A DNA stretch of 64,000 nucleotides from Streptomyces sp. R302 (GTDB lineage Bacteria > Actinomycetota > Actinomycetes > Streptomycetales > Streptomycetaceae): NCBI RefSeq assembly GCF_012927245.1, contig NZ_JABBGE010000001.1, positions 310,001-374,000 on the forward strand, read 5' to 3'. Numbering within the stretch: position 1 is the stretch's first letter; each line of letters opens with the position of its first letter. The notes under the pieces are model-generated. The model did not search any database. It worked only from the letters and a program-made list of their open reading frames with translations, and was not told where the DNA came from. A program made the translations under genes and the position numbers. Positions 55,048 through 64,000 of the stretch are shown here, piece by piece.

Positions 55048-55278
55048 GTGGACAAGAAGAACGCCCTGCGCGCCGGCGCCGTCGCGGCCGGTACGACGCT
55101 GATGATGCTGCTCATGTCGTCCCCCGCGCTCGCGCTGACCCGCGACGACGGTGACGACCCGGCCCCCAAGCTGGAGGTCATCGAGACCCTCGGCCTGTTC
55201 GTTGCGGCCCCGCTGGTGCTGTTCCTGGTCATCGCCGGCCTGGTGATGGTCCTCGACAAGTCCCGCAAGAAGGCGTAA
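55048..55278 (+). CDS. Small exported or membrane protein
   Basis: 76 residues from GTG at 55048, 20 bases after malQ. An N-terminal signal or helix (LRAGAVAAGTTLMMLLMSSP) ending in ALALT is followed by a short acidic loop (RDDGDDPAPKLEVIE). A second helix (FVAAPLVLFLVIAGLVMVLD) and a basic tail (KSRKKA) complete it. Both ends are probably cytoplasmic if the first helix is retained. It is a conserved-looking Streptomyces small protein without known role. A long perfect terminator follows. Confidence 0.7.
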   Translation: MDKKNALRAGAVAAGTTLMMLLMSSPALALTRDDGDDPAPKLEVIETLGLFVAAPLVLFLVIAGLVMVLDKSRKKA

Positions 55279-55312
55279 CCGCAGGGGGCGCGACCGCCCC
55301 TCCGTCCGTTTC

Positions 55313-55353
55313 CGAGGGCGCCGCACGGCCACACCGGCCGTGCGGCGCCCTCG
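55313..55353. terminator. Bidirectional terminator, 18-bp perfect stem
   Basis: CGAGGGCGCCGCACGGCC, loop ACACC, GGCCGTGCGGCGCCCTCG. It lies between the converging 55048 gene and the marR-type gene (stop 55369). Confidence 0.9.
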
Positions 55354-55368
55354 TGCGTCCAGGCCCGG

Positions 55369-55872
55369 TCAGGTCGTCGCGAGCAGCTTCCGCAGCAGCC
55401 CGGCCAGCTGCTCCGCCTCCTCCTCGGTCAGCGCGCCCTCCAGCGCCTCCCGCTGCTGCGCGAGGCCCGCGCCGACCGCCTGGTCCACCAGCTCCCGGCC
55501 GCGCTCGGTGAGCGTGACGCGCAGTGCGCGCCGGTCGTTCGGGTCGGGGCTGCGGGTGAGCAGCCCGGCCTTCTCCAGCTTGTCCAGGCGCCCGGTCATG
55601 CCGCCGGTGGTGATCATCAGGGTGGCGGTCAGCTCGCGCGGCGAGAGCGTGTACGGCTCCCCGGAGCGGCGCAGGGTCGCCAGGACGTCGAACTCCCCGA
55701 GTGCCATGCCGTAGGGCGCGTACGCCTTGTCCACCTTGCCGCGCATGGCGGCGGCCAGCCGGTAGATCCGCCCGAAGACCGCCATGGGGAGCGTGTCGAG
55801 ATCGGGGCGGACCACGGCCCACTGGGCGGTGATGGCGTCGACGGGGTCGTGCGTGGGCGGCTGCGTGTTCAT
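55369..55872 (-). CDS. MarR-family transcriptional regulator
   Basis: 167 residues from ATG at 55872. The winged helix-turn-helix lies at about 60-125: GEFDVLATLRRSGEPYTLSP, ELTATLMITTGGMTGRLDKL, and the wing RSPDPNDRRALRVTLTERGR, the most conserved MarR signature. Flanking helices form the dimer. It diverges from the EamA gene at 56010, with palindromes between, so it probably represses that exporter and itself. The inducer is unknown. Confidence 0.9.
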   Translation of the reverse strand: MNTQPPTHDPVDAITAQWAVVRPDLDTLPMAVFGRIYRLAAAMRGKVDKAYAPYGMALGEFDVLATLRRSGEPYTLSPRELTATLMITTGGMTGRLDKLEKAGLLTRSPDPNDRRALRVTLTERGRELVDQAVGAGLAQQREALEGALTEEEAEQLAGLLRKLLATT

Positions 55873-55915
55873 GGCCTCAGTGTTCCGCTCCTTCTCGGTC
55901 GATGGCAAGAAAGCC

Positions 55916-55943
55916 ACTTGCAAGTAAGTAGCTTAGTGCTAAG
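55916..55943. promoter_or_regulatory. Operator-like palindromes in the MarR/EamA divergent promoter
   Basis: ACTTGCAAGT (55916-55925) is a perfect 10-base palindrome. CTTAG-TG-CTAAG (55932-55943) is a second. Both lie in the AT-rich 137-base gap between the divergent starts, where a MarR dimer would be expected to bind. Confidence 0.6.
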
Positions 55944-56009
55944 TTAATTACCGCCAAGTCAGTCGCGCTCCGGACCGCCGGGGCGCCGCGCTCCAGGGGG
56001 AGACCTGTC

Positions 56010-56999
56010 ATGTCACGCAAGGCCGCCGTCGTCGCGCTCACCGCCCTGGCCCCGATCTCCTGGGGCTCGACCTACTTCGTGACCACCGAGTTCCTGCCCG
56101 CCGACCGGCCGCTCTTCACCGGCCTCGTGCGGGCCCTCCCGGCCGGCCTGCTGCTCCTCGCGCTGACCCGCAAGCTCCCGACCGGCGCCTGGTGGTGGAA
56201 GTCGGCGGTCCTCGGCGCCCTCAACATCGGAGCGTTCTTCCCGCTCCTCTTCCTCGCCGCCTACCGGCTGCCCGGCGGTGTCGCCGCCGTCGTCGGCTCG
56301 GTCGGCCCGCTCTTCGTCGTCGGCCTCGCGGCCCTCCTCCTCGGCGAGAAGCCCACGACGAGGACCCTGCTCACCGCCGTCGCCGCGGCCTTCGGCGTCA
56401 GCCTCGTGGTCCTCAGGGCGGGTGCCGCCTTCGACCCGATCGGCGTCGGCGCCGGACTGCTCTCCTCGCTCTCGATGTCCGCGGGCGTCGTCCTCACCAA
56501 GCGCTGGGGCCGCCCCGAGGGCGTCGGCGCGCTCGCCCTCACCGGCTGGCAGCTCACGGCCGGCGGCCTGGTCATCCTCCCCGTCGCCTTCCTCGTCGAG
56601 GGCGCCCCGCCCGCCCTCACCGGCACCAACCTCGCCGGCTACGCCTACCTCGCCCTCGGCAACACCGCGATCTCCTACTTCCTCTGGTTCCGCGGCATCG
56701 AGCGGCTGAGCGCCTCCTCGGTCACCCTGCTCGGCCCGCTCTCCCCGATCACCGCCGCCGTCATCGGCTGGGCCGCCCTCGGCCAGGCCCTCGGCCCGGT
56801 GCAGGTGCTCGGCATGGCGATCGCCTTCGGCGCCACGCTGGCGGGCCAGCTGGCCCCCGCCGCGCCCAAGTCCGCCGTCACCGCCTCCGCTCCCGCCCCC
56901 GCTCCCGCTCCCGCTCCCGCTCCCGTATCGTTCAGTTCTACTGAAAAGAACGGTCTGGAAGTTTCGATGGACCTGGAGGTTTCGGAGGTGCGACGGTAG
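56010..56999 (+). CDS. EamA/DMT-family transporter
   Basis: 329 residues with ten hydrophobic helices in two EamA repeats (VALTALAPISWGSTYFVTTE opens the first; GLLSSLSMSAGVVLTKRWGR the second). The conserved GLxxALPAGLLLLA and LLGPLSPITAAVIGW blocks are present. After the last helix comes an Ala-Pro repeat (encoded by GCTCCC units) and about 25 residues that run through what looks like the promoter of the next gene, so the C-terminus may be an extension gained by loss of an earlier stop. It is divergent from the marR-type gene. It likely exports a metabolite or drug; the substrate is unknown. Confidence 0.88.
   Translation: MSRKAAVVALTALAPISWGSTYFVTTEFLPADRPLFTGLVRALPAGLLLLALTRKLPTGAWWWKSAVLGALNIGAFFPLLFLAAYRLPGGVAAVVGSVGPLFVVGLAALLLGEKPTTRTLLTAVAAAFGVSLVVLRAGAAFDPIGVGAGLLSSLSMSAGVVLTKRWGRPEGVGALALTGWQLTAGGLVILPVAFLVEGAPPALTGTNLAGYAYLALGNTAISYFLWFRGIERLSASSVTLLGPLSPITAAVIGWAALGQALGPVQVLGMAIAFGATLAGQLAPAAPKSAVTASAPAPAPAPAPAPVSFSSTEKNGLEVSMDLEVSEVRR
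56929..56947. promoter_or_regulatory. TTCAG-N5-CTGAA inverted repeat before the second EamA gene
   Basis: CGTTCAG-TTCTA-CTGAAAA: five of seven arm positions are perfect. It lies 58 bases upstream of the start at 57005, inside the end of the preceding gene. The same motif recurs, perfectly, at 58872-58890. Confidence 0.6.
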
Positions 57000-57004
57000 C
57001 GGAC

Positions 57005-57937
57005 ATGACCCTCACCACCGCCCGCCACCCCACCACCGCGACTGAAGACGCCACCCGGAGGCCGGCGCCCGCCAAGGGCGCCGGTCCCGGTCTGCTCCTC
57101 GCCCTCCTCGCCACCGTCGTCTGGTCCGGCAGCTTCGTCGCCACCCGCGACATGGCCGACACCGTCCCGCCCGTCCAGGCGGTCTTCTGGCGCTGGACCA
57201 TCGCCCTGCTCGCCGTCGCCCCGCTCGCCGCCCGCGCCTTCTGGCGGCAGCGCGCCCTCCTCCGCCGCCACCTCGGCCACACCGCCCTCGCCTCGCTCTT
57301 CGGCGTCGCCCTCTACAACACCCTCGTCCACCAGGCCGGCCTCACCACCTCCGCCACCCACATGGGCATGATCATGGCCGCCTCCCCGGTGATCATGGCG
57401 GTCTACGCCCGGCTCGGCGGCGAACGCCTCGGCGCCCGCCGCCTCCTGGGCATGGCGATCGCCGTCCTCGGCGTGCTCCTCCTCGTCGGGAAGGGCTCCC
57501 TCGCGATCGACCTCTCCGCCGGCGACCTCTGGATGTTCGCCGCCGCCGTCTCCTTCGCCTCGTACAGCGCCCTCCTCAAGCGCCGGCCCCCGGAGATCGA
57601 CGGACTCGCCTTCCTCTTCACCACCTTCGTGCTCGGCACGCTCATGCTCGCCCCCGCCTACGCCGCCTCCCTCACCGTCCAGGGCGGCTTCCCCGTCACC
57701 CCCGGCACCGTCGGCCCCCTCCTCTACATCGGCGTGCTCTCCTCCGCCGTCGCCTTCCTCTCCTGGAACAAGGCCGTCTCCCTGGTCGGCGCCGCCCGCG
57801 CCGGAGTCGTCTACCACCTCCAGCCCGTCTGCGTCGCCCTCCTCTCCCACGCCCTCCTCGGCGAGGAGCTCGGCCTCACCGGCGGCGCCGCCATGGCGCT
57901 CATCCTCGGCGGGGTGGCGCTCGGTTCGGCCCGGTGA
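57005..57937 (+). CDS. EamA/DMT-family transporter, second copy
   Basis: 310 residues. A hydrophilic N-terminus of about 25 residues (Thr-rich) is followed by ten helices in two repeats (LLLALLATVVWSGSFVATRD, and later DLWMFAAAVSFASYSALLKR). LQPVCVALLSHALLGEELGL is the typical final-helix block of the family. It differs clearly from the 56010 gene, so it is not a recent duplicate. It lies 5 bases after that gene and 23 bases before the LysR-type gene. An inverted-repeat motif in its upstream region recurs upstream of the allantoicase gene. Confidence 0.88.
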   Translation: MTLTTARHPTTATEDATRRPAPAKGAGPGLLLALLATVVWSGSFVATRDMADTVPPVQAVFWRWTIALLAVAPLAARAFWRQRALLRRHLGHTALASLFGVALYNTLVHQAGLTTSATHMGMIMAASPVIMAVYARLGGERLGARRLLGMAIAVLGVLLLVGKGSLAIDLSAGDLWMFAAAVSFASYSALLKRRPPEIDGLAFLFTTFVLGTLMLAPAYAASLTVQGGFPVTPGTVGPLLYIGVLSSAVAFLSWNKAVSLVGAARAGVVYHLQPVCVALLSHALLGEELGLTGGAAMALILGGVALGSAR

Positions 57938-57960
57938 GCGGGGCCGGATAGGTTGCGCCC

Positions 57961-58887
57961 ATGACCGAGTGGGACATCAAGAAGCTGCACATCCTGCGCA
58001 CCCTGCGGGACCGGGGCACCGTCACCGCCACCGCGGAGACGCTGCTCATGACCCCCTCGGCCGTGTCCCAGCAGCTCACCAACCTCGCCAGACAGCTCGG
58101 GGTGCCGCTCCTGGAGGCCCACGGGCGGCGGGTCCGGCTCACCGACGCCGCCCACCTCGTCCTGCGCCACGCCGAGGCCGTCTTCGCCCAGCTGGAGCGC
58201 GCCGACGCCGAACTCGACGGGTATCTGCGCGGCGAGGCCGGCCAGGTCCGGGTCGCGGCCTTCTCGACCTCCGTGCCCGCGCTCCTCGTCCCCGCCGTGC
58301 GCCGGCTCCGCACCGCCCACCCCGGGCTCGCGGTCCGGATCCGGGAGGCCGAGGCGGCGGAGGCGTACGAGCTGCTCACCGCCGGCGAGGTCGACCTCGC
58401 CCTCTCGCTCGCCGCCCACGCCCCCACCGCGCGCGACCCCAAGTACACCCGGCTGCCGCTGCTCGCCGACCCCCTCGACATCGCCCTGCCGGCCGGCCAC
58501 CCGCTCGCCGACGCCCCGGGCCTCCGCCTCGCCGACCTCGCCGCCGAACCCTGGATCTTCGGCGGCTCCGGACCCTGGTCCGAGATCACCACCGCCGCCT
58601 GCGAGGCCGCCGGCTTCGTCCCCGAGCAGGCCCACAGCGCCTCGGGCTGGACCGCGATCCTCGCCATGGTCGAGGCCGGGCTCGGCATCGCCCTCGTGCC
58701 CCGGATGGCCTCCGCCGACCGGCGCGGCGGCACCGGGGTCGTCATGCGGGTGCTCTCCGCCGACCAGCCGCGCCGCCACGTCGTCGCGGCCGTCCGGCGC
58801 GGCGCCGAGGACGGGCCGGCGGTCGCCCGGGTCCTCGCCGCGCTCCGCCAGGAGGCCGCCGCCCGCCAGACCGTTCAGCGGAACTGA
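57961..58887 (+). CDS. LysR-family transcriptional regulator
   Basis: 308 residues. The N-terminal HTH (IKKLHILRTLRDRGTVTATA, LLMTPSAVSQQLTNLARQLG) is followed by a helical linker and two periplasmic-binding-like halves of the effector domain (VRVAAFSTSVPALLVPAVRR, WTAILAMVEAGLGIALVPRM). The gene lies between an EamA transporter and the allantoicase gene on the same strand. The last codons overlap a perfect inverted repeat that may be its own binding site. It probably controls the transporter, the allantoicase or both; the effector is unknown. Confidence 0.9.
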   Translation: MTEWDIKKLHILRTLRDRGTVTATAETLLMTPSAVSQQLTNLARQLGVPLLEAHGRRVRLTDAAHLVLRHAEAVFAQLERADAELDGYLRGEAGQVRVAAFSTSVPALLVPAVRRLRTAHPGLAVRIREAEAAEAYELLTAGEVDLALSLAAHAPTARDPKYTRLPLLADPLDIALPAGHPLADAPGLRLADLAAEPWIFGGSGPWSEITTAACEAAGFVPEQAHSASGWTAILAMVEAGLGIALVPRMASADRRGGTGVVMRVLSADQPRRHVVAAVRRGAEDGPAVARVLAALRQEAAARQTVQRN

Positions 58888-58890
58888 ACG
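58872..58890. promoter_or_regulatory. Perfect CGTTCAG-N5-CTGAACG operator-like repeat before the allantoicase gene
   Basis: Two 7-base arms around CGGAA, spanning the stop of the LysR-type gene and ending 55 bases before the allantoicase start. It matches the motif at 56929-56947. Confidence 0.65.
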
Positions 58891-58945
58891 ACACCGTCGA
58901 AAACATTCGATGGACCCCGGGCCCGAGGCGCGCGACAGTCGGACC

Positions 58946-60070
58946 ATGACCGGAACCGAGGACACCCAGGACCCGCACGCCAACGACGCCGCCCCCTACG
59001 GTGGAGGCGACCCGTACGCCGACTACCGCGCCGGCGACTTCCCCTTCACCGAGCTGGTCGACCTCGCCGACCGCCGCCTCGGCGCCGGTGTCGTCGCCGC
59101 CGACGACGAGTTCTTCGCCGAGCGCGAGAACCTCCTCGTCCGCGAGCGGGCCGTCTTCGACCCGGAGCACTTCGGCCACAAGGGCAAGATCATGGACGGC
59201 TGGGAGACCCGCCGCCGCCGCGGCGCCGACGCCGACCACGTCTTCCCCGCCCCCGAGGACCACGACTGGGCGATCGTCCGCCTCGGCGCCCCCGGCGTCA
59301 TCAAGGGCCTCATCGTCGACACCGCCCACTTCCGCGGCAACTACCCGCAGAAGGTCAGCGTCCAGGCCACCGCCGTCGAGGGCACCCCGAGCCCCCAGGA
59401 ACTCCTCGACGCCCCGTGGGAGGAGCTCGTCCCGCCCACCCCCGTCCGCGGCCACGCCGCCAACGGCTTCACGATCGACAGCGACCGCCGCTGGACCCAC
59501 GTCCGCCTCTGCCAGCACCCGGACGGCGGCATCGCCCGCCTCCGCGTCCACGGCGAGGTACTGCCCGACCCCGAGTGGCTGGACCTCCTCGGCACGATCG
59601 ACCTGCTCTCCGTGCTCAACGGCGGGTCGTACGAGGACGCCTCCGACCGGTTCTACTCCTCGCCCACGCAGATCATCCTGCCCGGCACCTCCCGCAAGAT
59701 GGACGACGGCTGGGAGAACCGCCGCCGCCGGGTCCGCGGCACCAACGACTGGGTCCGCTTCCGCCTCCCCGCCCAGGGCGCCGTCCGCGCCGTCGAGATC
59801 GACACCGCCTACCTCAAGGGCAACTCGGCCGGCTGGATCGCCCTCCACGGCCGCAACGGCGACACGGGCGAGTGGTTCGAGATCGTCCCCCGCACCCGCC
59901 TCCAGCCCGACACCCTGCACCGCTTCAAGCTCCCCGCCCACGCGGTCGTCACCCACGTCCGGCTCGACGCCTTCCCCGACGGCGGCGTCGCCCGCATGCG
60001 CCTGCACGGCTCCCTCACCGAGGAGGGCGCCGCCGACCTGCGCGCCCGCTTCGACCGCGCGAGCCGGTAA
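58946..60070 (+). CDS. alc: Allantoicase
   Basis: 374 residues from ATG at 58946. The two tandem jelly-roll repeats of the family are clear: KIMDGWETRRRRGADADHVF with IVRLGAPGVIKGLIVDTAHF and GNYPQKVSVQA in the first, and KMDDGWENRRRRVRGTNDWV with IDTAYLKGNSAGWIALHG in the second. Each ends in a WTHVRLCQHPDGGIARLRVH-like strand. It hydrolyses allantoate to ureidoglycolate and urea in purine catabolism. No allantoinase or urease gene is in the window, so the rest of the pathway lies elsewhere. It ends at a shared terminator with pepN. Confidence 0.93.
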   Translation: MTGTEDTQDPHANDAAPYGGGDPYADYRAGDFPFTELVDLADRRLGAGVVAADDEFFAERENLLVRERAVFDPEHFGHKGKIMDGWETRRRRGADADHVFPAPEDHDWAIVRLGAPGVIKGLIVDTAHFRGNYPQKVSVQATAVEGTPSPQELLDAPWEELVPPTPVRGHAANGFTIDSDRRWTHVRLCQHPDGGIARLRVHGEVLPDPEWLDLLGTIDLLSVLNGGSYEDASDRFYSSPTQIILPGTSRKMDDGWENRRRRVRGTNDWVRFRLPAQGAVRAVEIDTAYLKGNSAGWIALHGRNGDTGEWFEIVPRTRLQPDTLHRFKLPAHAVVTHVRLDAFPDGGVARMRLHGSLTEEGAADLRARFDRASR

Positions 60071-60079
60071 CCCCCGGGC

Positions 60080-60124
60080 ACGGCGAAGGGGCGCCCCCAC
60101 GGGGGAGGGACGCCCCTTCGCCGT
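60080..60124. terminator. Bidirectional terminator between alc and pepN
   Basis: ACGGCGAAGGGGCG (60080-60093) and its exact reverse complement (60111-60124), separated by a 17-base loop. The two flanking genes converge and end within 15 bases of either side. Confidence 0.9.
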
Positions 60125-60138
60125 ACCGCCCTACGGCG

Positions 60139-62718
60139 CTACTTCGCGGCCGCCGCGTCCGCCGCGCGGGCCTTCAGGGCCCGCTCGACACCGGCGCGCG
60201 ACTCGGTCACCAGACGGCGCAGGGCCGGGACCGGGTCGTTGGCCGCGATCCAGGCGTCCGTGGCCTCCAGCGTCTCCTCGGAGACCTGGAGCGTCGGGTA
60301 GAGACCGACCACGATCTGCTGGATCATCTCGTGGCTGCGGGTCTCCGCGACGCGCTTGATCGACGCGAAGTACTTCTCCGTGTACGGGGCGAGCAGCTCG
60401 CGCTGGTCGGCCTGGACGAAGCCGCCGATCACCGCCTCCTGCACCGCGTTGGCCAGCTTGTCGTCCTCGACGACCGCCGCCCACGCCTCGGCCTTCGCGG
60501 CCTCGGTCGGACGGGCCGCGCGCGCCGTGGCCGCGTGCCGCTCGCCGGCGGCGGTGCGGTCCCGCTCCAGCTCGGCCGCGATCTCCGGCTCGTCGAAGCG
60601 GCCGGTGGCCGCGAGCCGCTGCACGAACGCCCAGCGCAGCTCGGTGTCGACCGCCAGGCCCTCGACGACCTGGCCGCCGTCGAGCAGCCCGGCCAGCACG
60701 TCGAGCTCGGCGTCCGTACGGGCGGTCGCCGCGAAGGCCCGCGCCCACGCCAGCTGGTGGTCGCCGCCCGCCTCGGCCGCCCGCAGCTGCTCCTGCGCGA
60801 AGGCGCCCCAGCGGGCCAGGCCCTCGGCGCGCCACTCCGGCGCCGCGTACAGGTCGAGGGCCGCCTTCACCTGGCGCTGGAGCGACTGCACCACGCCGAT
60901 GTCGGACTCCTTGGCGATGCCGGAGAGCACCAGCTCCAGGTAGTCGCGGGTGGCCAGCTCGCCGTCCCGGGTCATGTCCCAGGCCGAGGCCCAGCACAGG
61001 GCGCGCGGCAGCGACTCGGCGAAGTCGCCGAGGTGCGCGGTCACGTTCTGCAGCGACACCTCGTCGAGGCGGACCTTGGCGTACGACAGGTCGTCGTCGT
61101 TCAGCAGCACGACCGCCGGGCGGGACTTGCCGATCAGCGCCGGCACCTGCGTCAGCTCGGCCGCCTCGATGTCCAGCTCCAGGCGCTCGCCGCGGACCAG
61201 CTTGCCGGCCGCGTCGAGGTCGTAGAAGCCGATCGCGATGCGGTGCGGGCGGAGCACGGCCTCGCCCTTGGCGCCGGCGGGCAGCGCCGGGGCCTCCTGC
61301 TTCACCGCGAAGGCGGTGATCGAGCCGTTCTCGTCGGTCTCGATCTCCGGGCGCAGGATGTTGATGCCGGCGGTCTCCAGCCACGCCTTCGACCAGGTCT
61401 TCAGGTCGCGCCCGGAGGTCTCCTCCAGGGCGCCGAGCAGGTCGCTGAGGCGGGTGTTGCCGAAGGCGTGGCGCTGGAAGTAGGCCTGTACGCCCTTGAA
61501 GAACTCGTCCTGGCCGACGTAGGCGACGAGCTGCTTGAGGACCGAGGCGCCCTTGGCGTACGTGATGCCGTCGAAGTTGACGAGCACGTCCTCCAGGTCG
61601 TTGATCTCGGCCATGATCGGGTGCGTCGACGGCAGCTGGTCCTGGCGGTAGGCCCAGGTCTTCTCCGCGTTGGCGAAGGTGGTCCAGGCGTTCGGCCAGC
61701 GGGTGCCCGCGACGGAGGCCTGGCAGGCGACCGACGTGTAGGTGGCGAACGACTCGTTCAGCCACAGGTCGTTCCACCACTCCATCGTCACCAGGTCGCC
61801 GAACCACATGTGGGCCAGCTCGTGGAGGATGGTCTCGGCGCGGCTCTCGTACGCGGCGTCCGTCACCTTGGAGCGGAAGACGTACTGGTCGCGGATGGTG
61901 ACCGCGCCCGCGTTCTCCATCGCGCCCGCGTTGAACTCCGGCACGAACAGCTGGTCGTACTTGGCGAACGGGTACGCGTAGGCGAACTTCTCCTGGAACC
62001 AGTCGAAGCCCTGCCGGGTCACGTCGAAGATGTGGTCCGCGTCGAGGAACTCGGCCAGCGAGGGGCGGCAGTAGATGCCGAGCGGGACGACCTGCCCGTC
62101 CGGGCCCTCGTACGCCGAGTGCACCGAGTGGTACGGGCCGACGATCAGGGCCGTGATGTACGAGGAGATCCGCGGCGTCGGCTCGAAGGCCCACACCCCG
62201 TCCTTCGGCTCCGGGGTCGGAGAGTTGGAGATGACGCTCCAGCCCTCCGGCGCCTTCACGGTGAACTGGAAGGTCGCCTTCAGGTCGGGCTGCTCGAAGG
62301 AGGCGAAGACCCGGCGCGCGTCCGGCACCTCGAACTGGGTGTACAGGTACGCCTGGCCGTCGACCGGGTCGACGAAGCGGTGCAGGCCCTCACCGGTGTT
62401 GGTGTACGCGCAGTCCGCGACGACCTTCAGCTCGTTGCGCCCCTGCTTCAGGCGGGGCAGCGCGATCCGCGAGTCGCGGAAGACGGCGGCGACGTCGAGG
62501 GAGTGCCCGTTGAGCACGGCCTCGTGCACGGCGGGGGCGACGAGGTCGATGAAGCTCTCGGCGCCCTCCTCGGCGGAATCGAAGCGGACGGTGGTGACGG
62601 ACCGGTAGGTACCCCCACCCTGCGCACCCGTGAGGTCCAGTTCGACCTCGTACGCGTCCACGGTCAGCAGCGCCGCCCGCTGCTGGGCCTCTTCACGGGT
62701 CAGGTTCGTACCAGGCAC
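60139..62718 (-). CDS. pepN: Aminopeptidase N (M1 family)
   Basis: 859 residues. I chose the GTG at 62718 (VPGTNLTREEAQQRAALLTV), with GGAG upstream, because it matches the known beginning of Streptomyces PepN; an in-frame ATG 36 codons earlier lacks support. The exopeptidase motif is PEFNAGAMENAGAV. The zinc site is HELAHMWFGD followed by NESFATY 18 residues on. A C-terminal ERAP1-like helical domain of about 350 residues ends in ARAADAAAAK. It is a cytoplasmic zinc enzyme that removes N-terminal residues from peptides. It is transcribed alone between two hairpins. Confidence 0.95.
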   Translation of the reverse strand: MPGTNLTREEAQQRAALLTVDAYEVELDLTGAQGGGTYRSVTTVRFDSAEEGAESFIDLVAPAVHEAVLNGHSLDVAAVFRDSRIALPRLKQGRNELKVVADCAYTNTGEGLHRFVDPVDGQAYLYTQFEVPDARRVFASFEQPDLKATFQFTVKAPEGWSVISNSPTPEPKDGVWAFEPTPRISSYITALIVGPYHSVHSAYEGPDGQVVPLGIYCRPSLAEFLDADHIFDVTRQGFDWFQEKFAYAYPFAKYDQLFVPEFNAGAMENAGAVTIRDQYVFRSKVTDAAYESRAETILHELAHMWFGDLVTMEWWNDLWLNESFATYTSVACQASVAGTRWPNAWTTFANAEKTWAYRQDQLPSTHPIMAEINDLEDVLVNFDGITYAKGASVLKQLVAYVGQDEFFKGVQAYFQRHAFGNTRLSDLLGALEETSGRDLKTWSKAWLETAGINILRPEIETDENGSITAFAVKQEAPALPAGAKGEAVLRPHRIAIGFYDLDAAGKLVRGERLELDIEAAELTQVPALIGKSRPAVVLLNDDDLSYAKVRLDEVSLQNVTAHLGDFAESLPRALCWASAWDMTRDGELATRDYLELVLSGIAKESDIGVVQSLQRQVKAALDLYAAPEWRAEGLARWGAFAQEQLRAAEAGGDHQLAWARAFAATARTDAELDVLAGLLDGGQVVEGLAVDTELRWAFVQRLAATGRFDEPEIAAELERDRTAAGERHAATARAARPTEAAKAEAWAAVVEDDKLANAVQEAVIGGFVQADQRELLAPYTEKYFASIKRVAETRSHEMIQQIVVGLYPTLQVSEETLEATDAWIAANDPVPALRRLVTESRAGVERALKARAADAAAAK

Positions 62719-62807
62719 CCGGTCAACTCCTCGGTTTCGTGACGTTTGGGCCATCCTTCCACGGGGTGTGTCGCAGACGCACGGCACATTTCCCAGGGCG
62801 AACACGC

Positions 62808-62845
62808 AAGAACGGCGGCCGTCCACCCGGATGGCCGCCGTTCTT
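62808..62845 (-). terminator. Terminator hairpin after asd
   Basis: AAGAACGGCGGCC and its exact reverse complement around a 12-base loop, 15 bases beyond the asd stop and upstream of pepN. Confidence 0.85.
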
Positions 62846-62860
62846 CGCGTGGAGGCGGGG

Positions 62861-64000
<1,140 letters not shown>

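Overview
The window reads as a piece of a Streptomyces (or very close actinomycete) chromosome. Base composition is very GC-rich, third codon positions are almost all G or C, many starts are GTG or TTG, and genes overlap by GTGA or ATGA. Families typical of the genus are present: SsbB, an LAETG-anchored thioester-domain protein, EttA, a csnR-K type operon and a PknG-type kinase. The gene content of 10.8-64 kb resembles the region of the S. coelicolor chromosome that holds ssbB, csnR-K, malQ, pepN and asd, as I recall it. That synteny is from memory and was not searched.

The window falls into two parts that meet at a tRNA-Arg(UCU) gene at 10511-10583 on the minus strand. Left of its 3' end (1-10.5 kb) the DNA looks like a decaying accessory island. 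It holds a possible toxin/immunity pair, an unknown gene with several frameshifts (one at a 7-bp tandem repeat), a tiny membrane protein, a lower-GC DNA-binding-like gene beside a large inverted repeat, and a frameshifted P-loop NTPase. It also holds an intact extra glutamyl-tRNA synthetase and the wreckage of a biosynthetic-type cluster: radical SAM, carbamoyltransferase, RelA/SpoT-type HD protein and glycosyltransferase. Right of the tRNA I found no broken gene in about 53 kb.

The core part runs as follows. From 10.9 to 20 kb there are two dynamin/YfjP-like GTPases in tandem, a 31-unit 8-bp repeat array, ssbB, the thioester surface protein, ettA, a hotdog thioesterase and a conserved unknown. 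From 20 to 28 kb there is a membrane protein and a three-gene MacB/FtsX-type ABC exporter, followed by a truncated haemoglobin.

From 28.4 to 39.9 kb lies a single seven-gene minus-strand operon: glnX-like, glnH-like, an unknown helical protein, pknG-like kinase, PP2C phosphatase, VWA protein and a giant FHA protein. It joins the mycobacterial/corynebacterial PknG-GlnX-GlnH amino-acid-sensing module to a phosphatase, a VWA adaptor and an FHA reader. Three of its soluble members carry zinc-ribbon-like cysteine clusters. This is the most interesting system in the window. An array of sixteen 11-bp-phased repeats lies just upstream of it.

From 40.2 to 47.1 kb is the csnREFGHK operon for amino-sugar oligosaccharide uptake: ROK repressor, ABC importer, GH4 glycosidase and BadF-type kinase, with a perfect palindromic operator before csnR. 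From 47.2 to 64 kb are an MscS channel, an HNH endonuclease, a GH84-type glycosidase, malQ preceded by a repeat-peptide gene, a MarR/EamA divergent pair, an EamA-LysR-allantoicase group sharing an inverted-repeat motif, pepN and asd.
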